A DNA stretch of 64,000 nucleotides from positions 16,270 to 80,269 of the forward strand of contig CAJMNM010000011.1 of NCBI GenBank assembly GCA_905214795.1, written 5' to 3'. Source of the DNA: an uncultured bacterium (GTDB taxonomy: Bacteria > Bacteroidota > Bacteroidia > Bacteroidales > Bacteroidaceae). The notes under the pieces are model-generated. The model was not told where the DNA came from, made no database searches, and saw only the letters and a list, made by a program, of their open reading frames with translations. Shown here piece by piece: positions 8,002 to 16,157 of this stretch. How positions within the stretch are numbered: position 1 is the stretch's first letter; every line of letters begins with the position of its first letter. The position numbers and the translations under genes were made by a program.

Positions 8002-9444
8002 ATGGCATACAATAACAACATTATGTTTATCCGCTACCAGTTGCTAGCCAGACTGGTCAACATGTGGAAAAAGAATGAGCTGATTGAGAAAATTGACAAG
8101 CTCCCGGTAGAACTTCATCCACGCAAACAGAAACCTCAAGGCCGCTGCTGCGTTTACAAGGAACGCGCCGTCACCAAATACAAGACCATGGCCATGATGG
8201 GATTTGACATGACAGATGAAACAGATGAAACAGAAAGACTGTCTACCTATGCGCAACGCATGCTCGACCGTGACAACATTTCGCCGGAAAAGAGCATTCT
8301 GAGCGTAATGGACGAAGCTTGCTCATCCTGTGTCAAGATTAACTATGAAGTCAGCAACCTGTGTCGCGGCTGCGCAGCCCAGGCCTGTCACAACAACTGT
8401 CCGAAAGACGCCATCCGTTATGACAATGAGGGCAAGGCATACATTGACCACGACAAATGTATCAGCTGCGGAAAATGTCATCAGGTCTGTCCTTATCATG
8501 CCATTGTTTATATCCCTGTGCCCTGTGAGGAGGCTTGTCCGGTGAAGGCTATTTCAAAAGACGAATACGGTGTGGAGCACATCGACCCCAATAAATGTAT
8601 CTATTGCGGAAAATGTCTTAACGCCTGTCCGTTCGGCGCCATTTTCGACACATGCAGTGTGTTTGACGTACTGAAACGCATCAAGAGCGAGAAGAAGGTG
8701 ATTGCCATGGTGGCTCCTTCTGTGCTGGCGCAGTTCAAGCAGCCCATCGAGAAAGTATTCGGCGCATTGAAAGCTATCGGTTTCGACGATGTGATTGAGG
8801 TGGCTTATGGCGCTGAGGAAACCATCCGCAACGAGGCACACGAATTTAAGGAGAAGATAGAAAGCGGCGCCGCCTTTATGACCACAAGCTGCTGCTCGGC
8901 TTATGTACAGCTGGCACGCAAACATATCCCTGAAATCATGCCTTACATATCAAGTACAGGTTCACCCATGCGTTATGCCGCCGCGTATGCCCGCAAGAAA
9001 CATCCGGAAGGCATCAACGTGTTTATCGCTCCGTGCGCTTCCAAGAAAGCAGAAGGCCGCGAAGATCCGAATGTGGACTTTGTATGGACATTCCGTGAAC
9101 TGGACGCTGTGCTCGAAGGTCTTGAAATTGACATGGAAAGCTGCGCACCATTTACTCCGGACGAACATTCCGGTCACGACGCTCACGGTTTCGCAAAGAC
9201 AGGCGGTGTATTCACAGCCGTGAAGAACATGATTGGCGACCCGAACCTGCAGGGTACGATTATCGCTGACTTGAACAAGAAGAATATCGCTGCACTACGT
9301 GCTTATGCCAAGACGGGTAAATGCCCGACCAAGATGATTGAGGTGATGGCCTGTCCGGGCGGCTGCATCAGCGGTCCGTGTGCCTGCAACGAAGGTATGG
9401 CTGCCATCCGTCAGTTTGACGCCGAACTGAAAAAGAAGGAATAA
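8002..9444 (+). CDS. hydA: [FeFe]-hydrogenase, monomeric ferredoxin-type
   Basis: A 480-residue cytosolic iron-only hydrogenase catalysing reversible H2 formation, probably disposing of reduced ferredoxin during fermentation. Cys-rich motifs in the N-terminal third (CRGCAAQACHNNCP, CISCGKCHQVCP, CEEACP, CIYCGKCLNACP) bind several [4Fe-4S] clusters. H-cluster signatures are TSCCSAYV (about residue 293; canonical TSCCPxW), APCASKKAE (about 342; canonical MPCxxKxxE) and MACPGGCISGPC (about 447). All four cluster cysteines and the adjacent proton-relay Cys are kept, but the Pro, Trp and Met of the canonical motifs are replaced, pointing to the less-studied group B enzymes. Divergent from its three maturases; a bidirectional terminator follows. 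Confidence 0.95.
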   Translation: MAYNNNIMFIRYQLLARLVNMWKKNELIEKIDKLPVELHPRKQKPQGRCCVYKERAVTKYKTMAMMGFDMTDETDETERLSTYAQRMLDRDNISPEKSILSVMDEACSSCVKINYEVSNLCRGCAAQACHNNCPKDAIRYDNEGKAYIDHDKCISCGKCHQVCPYHAIVYIPVPCEEACPVKAISKDEYGVEHIDPNKCIYCGKCLNACPFGAIFDTCSVFDVLKRIKSEKKVIAMVAPSVLAQFKQPIEKVFGALKAIGFDDVIEVAYGAEETIRNEAHEFKEKIESGAAFMTTSCCSAYVQLARKHIPEIMPYISSTGSPMRYAAAYARKKHPEGINVFIAPCASKKAEGREDPNVDFVWTFRELDAVLEGLEIDMESCAPFTPDEHSGHDAHGFAKTGGVFTAVKNMIGDPNLQGTIIADLNKKNIAALRAYAKTGKCPTKMIEVMACPGGCISGPCACNEGMAAIRQFDAELKKKE

Positions 9445-9548
9445 ACACGCTGACTGTACGTGTCACGAGAACAGGCCGACGGAACTGAAAAAAACAGCAT
9501 TACGGTCTGTATGACAGACAGTTCCTTTGGAAACAATAATCCTATCAT

Positions 9549-9596
9549 AAAAAAACACGCTGCAATAACATTCTTTTATTGCAGCGTGTTTTTTTA
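9549..9596. terminator. Bidirectional terminator between hydA and the HdeD-like gene
   Basis: AACACGCTGCAATAA (9554-9568) pairs perfectly with TTATTGCAGCGTGTT (9576-9590). An A-run precedes and a T-run follows, so it can serve both convergent genes. Nothing else is seen in 9445-9624. Confidence 0.9.
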
Positions 9597-9624
9597 TTAA
9601 TGTGTTTGTACCACCGGCAACCGG

Positions 9625-10179
9625 TTACTCTTCATACATCACCGTTATTTCATTCTTTTTATATTTTCTCCAACGAATGCCGTTAATCAGTTCGGTAATG
9701 CCATAGATTATCATGCTGCATCCCAACAGAATAAAAGGCAATGACGCTGTTTCCATCGGTTTGAAAATTACAATAATTCCGATTGCCATAAAGACAAGTG
9801 ACAGGAGGAATGACCACCAGTTGAAAGGCAGTACCTTACGCAATTTAACGGTATTCCATAACTGGTTGATACCGGCCAATACCAACAGTCCACCCAACAG
9901 GAACATCAGATAAGCGATGAAATAACCGGGAAAGAAACCGAGGAACAGACCGAAAAGCAAACTTCCCACGCCGACCAGCGGAAACATCGGAATCACTGCC
10001 GGTTTCTCTGAAAACCGGATAATCAGATAGCTGATGATAGACAGCAAACCGGACAAAAGGAACAGGCCTCCTATGACCTGGACAAGCAATGTGGTAATAC
10101 GCGTAGGATTATAGACCAGCAGAATGCCGACCAGGACAGCGCATACCGAACGGAAAATGTAACTGTTCACGACTTTCAT
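9625..10179 (-). CDS. HdeD-like DUF308 membrane protein
   Basis: A 184-residue inner-membrane protein with about six hydrophobic helices arranged in two-helix repeats, ending in a charged tail (RWRKYKKNEITVMYEE). This is the DUF308/HdeD pattern; E. coli HdeD is linked to acid resistance, but the role in Bacteroidales is not established. The start is taken at the MKVVNSYIF methionine, because the 21 upstream codons are unlike the family and polar/AT-rich. No operon partner; convergent with hydA and divergent from the phosphatase. Confidence 0.8.
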   Translation of the reverse strand: MKVVNSYIFRSVCAVLVGILLVYNPTRITTLLVQVIGGLFLLSGLLSIISYLIIRFSEKPAVIPMFPLVGVGSLLFGLFLGFFPGYFIAYLMFLLGGLLVLAGINQLWNTVKLRKVLPFNWWSFLLSLVFMAIGIIVIFKPMETASLPFILLGCSMIIYGITELINGIRWRKYKKNEITVMYEE

Positions 10180-10322
10180 AATAGTATGATTTAATATAAC
10201 GTTACAGCTAAGATACAAATTAATATTTCCTGACGATAACAAAAAGCATAAAAAACGACAATAAATTGCATTTATGAGAATAAATGCGTTCTTTTGCGCT
10301 GCATTTCGTAATCAAAACACTT

Positions 10323-10883
10323 ATGGCTACTGAAATTTATCTTGTACGTCACGGAGAAACAGAAGAGAATCACCGTAATATTCTTCAAGGTCATCTGCCC
10401 GGTCACCTCACCAAAGAAGGTATCGCACAGGCACAGCAGTTACGTGACGAACTGGCACAGACGCATTTCGACACCTTGCTTTGCAGCGACCTGAAACGCT
10501 GTGTGGATACGGCCGCCATTCTGAACGAACCTCACGGACTGACTCCCGAATACACAACCTTGCTACGTGAACGGGACTGGGGTCCCTTCACCGGAATGGA
10601 TATTCTGAAAGCCCGCACCATGATTGACGACCGGGCTGAGACTGTGGAATCGATGTTTCACAGAGCAGATTTGCTGTTGAACGACATTCTACGCCGTTTC
10701 CCCGACCGGCGTATCCTGGCTGTCAGCCACGGACTGTTCTGCCGGGTGATACAGGCCGCCGTACTGGGAAAAACCATCCGTGACATCCCGCGTATGCACA
10801 ATGCGGAAGTCCGCATTGTAGAACTTGTGCCGCCTTTCCGCTTCTCCATTCAGGATGAAGAGACAGGAGCTACGGCCAATTAA
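10323..10883 (+). CDS. Histidine phosphatase family protein (phosphoglycerate-mutase-like)
   Basis: A 186-residue cytosolic phosphatase. The catalytic LVRHGETEEN is at residues 6-15, the second arginine lies in LCSDLKRCVDTA, and the second histidine in LAVSHGLFCRVI. That is the full branch-1 histidine-phosphatase set (RHG, R, E, H). Such proteins are annotated as cofactor-dependent phosphoglycerate mutase or alpha-ribazole phosphatase (CobC); the substrate cannot be told from sequence. The start is placed at MATEIYLV; an upstream in-frame ATG at 10284 gives an atypical N-terminus. A terminator follows. Confidence 0.85.
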   Translation: MATEIYLVRHGETEENHRNILQGHLPGHLTKEGIAQAQQLRDELAQTHFDTLLCSDLKRCVDTAAILNEPHGLTPEYTTLLRERDWGPFTGMDILKARTMIDDRAETVESMFHRADLLLNDILRRFPDRRILAVSHGLFCRVIQAAVLGKTIRDIPRMHNAEVRIVELVPPFRFSIQDEETGATAN

Positions 10884-10930
10884 AATTTCAACTGCTACAG
10901 GCTGTCATCCGTACAGACAGTTATAATCAT

Positions 10931-10977
10931 AAAAAAAGTCTGATTCCGTATTTTCTACTGAAATCAGACTTTTTTTT
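10931..10977. terminator. Terminator after the histidine phosphatase gene
   Basis: AAAGTCTGATT (10935-10945) pairs with AATCAGACTTT (10962-10972), with an A-run before and T-run after. Confidence 0.88.
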
Positions 10978-11126
10978 ATTTTAATTTAAGTTGTGCTTGC
11001 ATAACGAATTGACCCAGGTTATCATCCACATACACATTAGTTTACTTATTAACTGAAACCATATCAAGTTACAAAAACGGAACTTAAATTCATTTATTCT
11101 TTTGTCCAAAACTTTTGCACTCATAA
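10978..11126. other. AT-rich intergenic segment, no gene seen
   Basis: No frame of credible length or family signature between the phosphatase terminator and the TA promoter. Base composition turns sharply AT-rich here and stays so to about 12590. Confidence 0.6.
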
Positions 11127-11158
11127 TTTTGTCATATTATGAATAAAACTTACCTTTG
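11127..11158 (+). promoter_or_regulatory. Promoter of the toxin-antitoxin-chaperone operon
   Basis: TTTTG at 11127-11131 and TACCTTTG at 11151-11158 are separated by 19 nt, an excellent Bacteroidota -33/-7 pair. It would leave a leader of about 185 nt before the first gene; nothing coding is seen in 11160-11348. Confidence 0.65.
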
Positions 11159-11327
11159 TACATAATCTCATACTGAATAACAGACGAGTTTATGTATTGA
11201 ACGGATACGTAGGATGTGAAAAACAGTCACACTTAGTAAATAAAATACAAAGAAACTCATCTTGAAAAATACAACAATTCCAGAACAGATTATATGTGAT
11301 ATAAAAAATACAAAAAATAATTAATAT

Positions 11328-11343
11328 TTTAGTTGTAACTAAA
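11328..11343. promoter_or_regulatory. Palindromic candidate operator of the TA module
   Basis: TTTAGTT (11328-11334), 2-nt spacer, AACTAAA (11337-11343): a perfect 7-bp inverted repeat ending 5 bp before the toxin ATG. Antitoxins with HTH domains normally bind such sites for autoregulation. Confidence 0.55.
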
Positions 11344-11348
11344 CTTTT

Positions 11349-11732
11349 ATGCCTAACTTTGAAATTAGAAACATAAATGCAGTCAAAGGAAAACAAAAAT
11401 TCTACAAACTTATCAAAGATGGTACTTGCTTAATTGATGAATTCGAAAATAATCTGGAAGAAGACTATAGGCCAGAATTAAGAACCATATATGCATATAT
11501 GGATCAGGTAGCTAATCTAAAGTCTTTGCCAAAAACCAAGTTCCATTTCTATAATAAAGATAAAGGAGGTTTTAGAGAATTTGAATTCAAAAGTAAGCAT
11601 TTAAGAGTTTATGGAATAGTAATAAATGAAGGTAAGCTTATCATCTTGGGAGGAACGAAATCCAATCAAAAAGATGATACAACCATTTTTAGAAGAATAA
11701 AAAAAGAATATATAGAATCTACAAAAGGATAA
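11349..11732 (+). CDS. RelE/HigB-like toxin of a three-gene TA module
   Basis: A 127-residue basic protein, first gene of a tight trio. The C-terminal half reads FREFEFKSKHLRVYG, then a hydrophobic strand IVINEGKLIILGG and a polar tail TTIFRRIKKEYIESTKG, which is the RelE/HigB fold pattern (FRxFxFK, LRV, LILGG, helix). Such toxins are ribosome-dependent mRNA endonucleases, but catalytic residues vary and cannot be fixed by eye. Only 4 nt separate its stop from the XRE gene. The AT-rich composition differs from the flanking housekeeping genes, suggesting horizontal acquisition. Confidence 0.7.
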   Translation: MPNFEIRNINAVKGKQKFYKLIKDGTCLIDEFENNLEEDYRPELRTIYAYMDQVANLKSLPKTKFHFYNKDKGGFREFEFKSKHLRVYGIVINEGKLIILGGTKSNQKDDTTIFRRIKKEYIESTKG

Positions 11733-11736
11733 TCAA

Positions 11737-12099
11737 ATGGACAGAAAAGAATTATTGAAAAGTCCGGAGTACTGGACAGCGTCAATCCAAATGGAATTAT
11801 ATCGCCAGATTGAGGCTTTTATGAAAGAAAAGAATTTCAATAAGACTCAGTTGGCCGAATATTTAGGTTGTTCTAAAGGATATATTACCCAGCTATTATC
11901 GGGAGATTTTGACCATAAATTAAGTAAATTCATACAACTGTCATTAGCTATTGGAAAAATTCCAGAATTCAGTTTTACAGATGTGGATGAATATATTCTG
12001 GATGAGACACAATCATACAAGAACACAATTGTGTTCTCCCAAAAGTATACAAGTTCAACATTACCACCGTCAAACAACATAATAGAAAATGCCGCATAA
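11737..12099 (+). CDS. XRE-family antitoxin (HigA-like) with extended C-terminal tail
   Basis: A 120-residue DNA-binding protein. A helix-turn-helix occupies roughly residues 22-75, with FNKTQLAEYLGCSKGYITQL as the recognition region. After the HTH there is a tail of about 35 residues, polar, with scattered hydrophobics (NTIVFSQKYTSSTLPPSN). In characterised TAC systems the antitoxin carries a C-terminal chaperone-addiction segment that the SecB-like partner binds; this tail is a candidate by position and length. Its stop overlaps or abuts the next gene, so the three are cotranslated. It probably represses the operon through the palindrome at 11328-11343. Confidence 0.8.
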   Translation: MDRKELLKSPEYWTASIQMELYRQIEAFMKEKNFNKTQLAEYLGCSKGYITQLLSGDFDHKLSKFIQLSLAIGKIPEFSFTDVDEYILDETQSYKNTIVFSQKYTSSTLPPSNNIIENAA

Positions 12100-12514
12100 A
12101 ATGACAACAATACCATATAGAATCAGTGGAATAAAGACCACCGAATTTGCTTTATTTCCGGAAAAATTCATCAACGGCAAAGATATAACTGTACAGACAT
12201 CGTTTTCTTTCGGATATAATGAAAGATTGGACAGCATCAGATGCATTTCAAGTTTTGAATATTTACAGGATGAGAATATATTGATGATTTCAAAAATACA
12301 ATGCACATTCGATATAAGTCCTGACGGAACATCAGAACTAAAACAATTAAAAAAAGTGCCGATAGATTTCCTACGTTACATGGCTACGATAGCAACTGGT
12401 ACAGCACGCGGTATTATCCATGCAAAATCAGAAGGAACCTTATTGGCGGGCATAATACTCCCCCCGATAAACCTTATGGAGGCAATAAAAAATGATTTAC
12501 CTATAAAGGGGTAA
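12089..12514 (+). CDS. SecB-like chaperone of the TA module (TAC chaperone)
   Basis: A 141-residue protein (137 if the second ATG at 12101 is used; that ATG follows the antitoxin stop after 1 nt). It alternates beta-strand-like stretches (ITVQTSFSFGYN, ILMISKIQCTFDI), then a helix FLRYMATIATGTARGIIHAK and the ending LPPINLMEAI. That layout resembles SecB, where the last helix region reads RECITSMVSRGTF and continues to LAPVNFDALF. SecB-like proteins paired with HigBA occur in TAC systems such as Rv1955-Rv1957 of Mycobacterium tuberculosis. The call rests on this resemblance plus the gene order; no signal peptide is present, so it is cytosolic. Confidence 0.62.
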   Translation: MPHKMTTIPYRISGIKTTEFALFPEKFINGKDITVQTSFSFGYNERLDSIRCISSFEYLQDENILMISKIQCTFDISPDGTSELKQLKKVPIDFLRYMATIATGTARGIIHAKSEGTLLAGIILPPINLMEAIKNDLPIKG

Positions 12515-12530
12515 GATATAGTAACAGAAT

Positions 12531-12590
12531 AATTTAACCCATTGGCAGAATTAAATTAACGCATATTTAACTCTGCCAATGGGTTAAATT
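12531..12590. terminator. Long hairpin between the TA module and mfd
   Basis: AATTTAACCCATTGGCAGA (12531-12549) pairs perfectly with its reverse complement at 12572-12590, a 19-bp stem with a 22-nt loop. It sits between convergent genes and probably stops both transcripts. Confidence 0.85.
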
Positions 12591-12600
12591 ATTTTAGTTT

Positions 12601-15600
12601 CTATTCAACCGGCTGTAATCCGGCAATCAGCCTTAACAGGTCCACAGCCTCCTGAACGGAATGAACATCCTTAATCACCATTGAACGACGTTCCTTGACC
12701 TCGCGCAAATTACAACGTTGGGCATACATACCCATATAGGCGATGCACTGCCCGAAAGCCTTGCTCCTATAATAGGCACTGTCGTTGTTGTGAATAAAAT
12801 AGAGTACCATACGACCGGCCTTCAGGAATATCTTCTCTGCACCAAGCTGTTTGCCAAGACGACGCAAGGCAACCACACGAATCAGCTCCTCGCCCTCTTG
12901 CGGAATCGGACCGAAGCGGTCTTTCATACGCTGACGGAAAGCTTCGACATCCTCGTCGCGTTCCAAACCGTCCAACTCACGATATAAAAGCATGCGCTCG
13001 CTGCTGCTCGGCACATACTCGTCGGCGAAATACATCGGTAAATCGCTCTCGAGCGCACATTCGTCCACAAAGGTCTCACCACCCAAATCATTGCCTTTGG
13101 CAATCTCTTCGGCATACAAGTCGTTGAACTCGTCATTCTTAAGTTCCTTGACGGCCTCGGTGAGAATCTTCTGATAGGTCTCATAACCCAAATCGGCAAT
13201 AAATCCGCTCTGCTCGGCTCCCAACAGATTACCGGCTCCACGGATATCGAGATCCTGCATGGCAATATGGATACCCGAGCCCAAATCGCTGAAACTTTCA
13301 ATAGCCTGCAAACGCCGGCGGGCATCCGCACTTAACGAAGCCAACGGCGGTGCCAGCAGATAGCAGAATGCCTTTTTATTGCTTCGTCCCACACGTCCGC
13401 GCATCTGATGCAAATCGCTCAGTCCGAAATTCTGTGCGCCGTTGATGATAATGGTATTGGCATTGGGGATGTCGACCCCACTCTCAATAATGGTTGTAGA
13501 TACGAGCACATCATAATCGTAATTTACAAAACCGAGTACAATTTTCTCCAGTTCCTCGGGTGACATCCGACCGTGGCCCAGACAGACTCTGGCATCGGGG
13601 ACATGCTTATGGATAAGTGCCTCCAAATCATAAAGATTGGAAATACGGTTGTTGACAATAAAGACCTGACCGTTGCGGCTCATCTCGAAATTAATGGCAT
13701 CGGCTATCAATTCGGCGCTAAAGGTATGCACCTCGGTCTGAACCGGATATCGGTTGGGAGGCGGAGTCTGAATGACAGACAAATCGCGTGCCCCCATGAG
13801 TGAGAACTGTAACGTACGGGGTATCGGAGTCGCAGTCAACGTCAGCGTATCGACATTGACTTTCATCTGGCGAAGCTTCTCTTTCGTAGCCACACCGAAT
13901 TTCTGTTCCTCATCGATGATAAGCAAGCCGAGATCCTTGAACTTTACCGTTTTGCCAATCAGTTTATGGGTGCCAATCAGAATATTGATTTTACCGTCGG
14001 CCAAATCTTTCAGGATTTCCTTTGTTTTTGCCGCACTTCGCGCCCGGCTCAGGTAATCTACCCGTACAGGCATATTTTTCAATCGTGAAGAGAAAGTCTG
14101 ATAATGCTGATAAGCCAACACGGTGGTGGGAACAAGTACAGCCACCTGTTTGTTGTCCGAACAGGCTTTGAAGGCCGCACGGATGGCGACTTCGGTCTTA
14201 CCGAATCCCACATCACCACACACCAGACGATCCATTGGACGGGCCTTCTCCATATCGGCCTTGACATCCTGCGTAGCTTTCAACTGGTCGGGGGTGTCCT
14301 CATACAGGAAGCTGGCCTCCAGCTCATGCTGCAAGAAGCTGTCCGGACTGAACGCGAAACCTTTCTCCTGACGGCGGCGGGCATACAGTTTGATTAAATC
14401 GCGCGCAATATCCTTAATCTTGTCCTTTGTACGCTCTTTCAAACGCTCCCAGGCCCCTGTTCCGAGTTTATTCAAGCGGGGCGGTTCACCATCCTTACCA
14501 CGGTACTTGCTGACCTTGTGCAAGGAATGGATGGACACAAACACCACATCGTCATTCTGATAAATGATTTTGATGACCTCCTGCATCGTATCGCCATTAG
14601 GAATACGAAGCAATCCGCCGAACTTACCCACTCCATGGTCGACATGCACCACATAATCGCCGATATTGAACTCCTGAAGTTCCTTCAGCGTCAGAGCCAC
14701 TTTTCCGCTCCGCGCCTTGTCACTGCGAAGGTTGTATTTATGGAAACGGTCGAATATCTGATGATCGGTAAAGGCGCATATCTTCAAATCTTCGTCGGAA
14801 AAGCCGGCGTGAAGGGTCTTGTTGACGGGCAAAAAAGTAATGCCTGTCCCCTGCTCCTGGAAAATGGCCGCCAGACGGTCGGTCTGCTTGACAGAGTCGG
14901 CCAGAATATAAATGGTATAACCTTGAGAGATAAAATGAATGAAACTTTCATTGACAAGGTCGAAATTCTTATGATAAATAGGCTGTGGCGTGAGGTGGAA
15001 ATGCAAGGTGGCCTGAACCTGGCTGCCCGGCTTTGTACCGATTTCCACCCGTTTGAAATTGAGCAATCCTTTCATCAAGGCGGCTCCGTCGACCAGCAAT
15101 GCTTCGGCATTCAGTTTTTCACGTTTTTCGGCCGCATCCATTTCGCTGACAGCTTCTGCCTCGATGATTGCCTGAGCCGAAAAACCTTCTCTGTAAACAC
15201 GGTCGGCCACATCGCGCACAAAAAGCAAATCTTTTAAGACGATAACAGAATCATCGGGAAGGAATTCAGTAAAAGGAATCTTACCGGACATATCGGCCCC
15301 CAACTCCGGAACAATCACCACTTCCTGTTCTTTTTCTCTGGACAACTGTGACTGTACCTCGAAAATACGCAGGCTGTCTATCTCATCGCCGAAAAAGTCT
15401 ATACGGAACGGATATTCCGAGGAATAGGAAAATACATCCAGAATACTGCCACGCACGGCAAACTGTCCGGGTTCATACACATAGTCGACCCGCTTAAAAC
15501 CTAACTGGAAAAGCCGTTCCTCGACAACAGTCATCTCTATCTGCTGACCAACAGCAAGTTTTAACGTACGTTCAGTCAGTTTACCGGATGAAATGACCTT

Positions 15601-16005
15601 TTCGGCCATCGCCTCAGGAGATGTTACCACAAACAGCGGCAACTGCCCCGCATTGAGACGGCTGACCACCTCAGTGCGCAAAATCTCATTGGCCGCATCG
15701 CGCTGACCGAACTTTACGGCACGACGAAAAGACGAAGGAAAATAGAACACATGAGAATCGCCCAGAATCTGAACCAAATCATGATAAAAATAGCCGGCTT
15801 CCTCCGCATCGTCCAACACAAATATATAAGGACGTGACAACGCTTCGGGAGCAGCCACCGCCAGACTACTGAAAGCCAACGGTGCGGCCGACGCACAAAG
15901 CCCTTCCGCGAAAACTGTTTTCACGGAATCGTCACATAGCACCTTTCCTAAAGCTTTTACCTGCTTATGCCCTGCATAAAGGGCCTGTAAATCCTGTATG
16001 TCCAT
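12601..16005 (-). CDS. mfd: Transcription-repair coupling factor
   Basis: 1134 residues. The protein pushes stalled RNA polymerase off DNA and recruits UvrA. In order: UvrB-like N-terminal region, the RNAP-interaction/TRG area (FNIGDYVVHVDHGVGKFGG), an SF2 translocase with CGDVGFGKTEVA (Walker A, near residue 600), DEEQ, TATPIPRTL and QMRGRVGRS, and the C-terminal TRCF domain. Length is standard. The start is placed at MDIQDLQAL (16005): the longer frame to 16062 adds an atypical hydrophobic leader and would overlap the TACTTTTG promoter box. A 239-codon antisense frame at 14518-15237 is a shadow. Confidence 0.97.
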   Translation of the reverse strand: MDIQDLQALYAGHKQVKALGKVLCDDSVKTVFAEGLCASAAPLAFSSLAVAAPEALSRPYIFVLDDAEEAGYFYHDLVQILGDSHVFYFPSSFRRAVKFGQRDAANEILRTEVVSRLNAGQLPLFVVTSPEAMAEKVISSGKLTERTLKLAVGQQIEMTVVEERLFQLGFKRVDYVYEPGQFAVRGSILDVFSYSSEYPFRIDFFGDEIDSLRIFEVQSQLSREKEQEVVIVPELGADMSGKIPFTEFLPDDSVIVLKDLLFVRDVADRVYREGFSAQAIIEAEAVSEMDAAEKREKLNAEALLVDGAALMKGLLNFKRVEIGTKPGSQVQATLHFHLTPQPIYHKNFDLVNESFIHFISQGYTIYILADSVKQTDRLAAIFQEQGTGITFLPVNKTLHAGFSDEDLKICAFTDHQIFDRFHKYNLRSDKARSGKVALTLKELQEFNIGDYVVHVDHGVGKFGGLLRIPNGDTMQEVIKIIYQNDDVVFVSIHSLHKVSKYRGKDGEPPRLNKLGTGAWERLKERTKDKIKDIARDLIKLYARRRQEKGFAFSPDSFLQHELEASFLYEDTPDQLKATQDVKADMEKARPMDRLVCGDVGFGKTEVAIRAAFKACSDNKQVAVLVPTTVLAYQHYQTFSSRLKNMPVRVDYLSRARSAAKTKEILKDLADGKINILIGTHKLIGKTVKFKDLGLLIIDEEQKFGVATKEKLRQMKVNVDTLTLTATPIPRTLQFSLMGARDLSVIQTPPPNRYPVQTEVHTFSAELIADAINFEMSRNGQVFIVNNRISNLYDLEALIHKHVPDARVCLGHGRMSPEELEKIVLGFVNYDYDVLVSTTIIESGVDIPNANTIIINGAQNFGLSDLHQMRGRVGRSNKKAFCYLLAPPLASLSADARRRLQAIESFSDLGSGIHIAMQDLDIRGAGNLLGAEQSGFIADLGYETYQKILTEAVKELKNDEFNDLYAEEIAKGNDLGGETFVDECALESDLPMYFADEYVPSSSERMLLYRELDGLERDEDVEAFRQRMKDRFGPIPQEGEELIRVVALRRLGKQLGAEKIFLKAGRMVLYFIHNNDSAYYRSKAFGQCIAYMGMYAQRCNLREVKERRSMVIKDVHSVQEAVDLLRLIAGLQPVE

Positions 16006-16019
16006 CTTATAAATCTGTA

Positions 16020-16027
16020 CAAAAGTA
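16020..16027 (-). promoter_or_regulatory. mfd promoter -7 box (TACTTTTG)
   Basis: TACTTTTG on the minus strand, 14 nt upstream of the chosen mfd ATG at 16005. It argues against the longer start at 16062. Confidence 0.5.
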
Positions 16028-16100
16028 CAAAGAATCACTAAAAAAACGACATCGCCGAGCATTTATTTAAGATTATTGCATGCATTCCTAATTTTATTTT

Positions 16101-16108
16101 TAACTTTG
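16101..16108 (+). promoter_or_regulatory. Promoter -7 box of the glycosyltransferase gene (TAACTTTG)
   Basis: TAACTTTG, with a TTG at 16076-16078 about 22 nt upstream as a candidate -33 element. The leader to the ATG at 16158 is about 45 nt. Confidence 0.6.
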
Positions 16109-16157
16109 GAGAAAGAAACACATACAATTCTAACTTACCTAAATTAAATTTCAGAAT

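Noticed and set aside
14518..15237. 239-codon frame antisense to mfd
   Set aside because: It lies wholly within a well-conserved mfd and has no promoter or motif.
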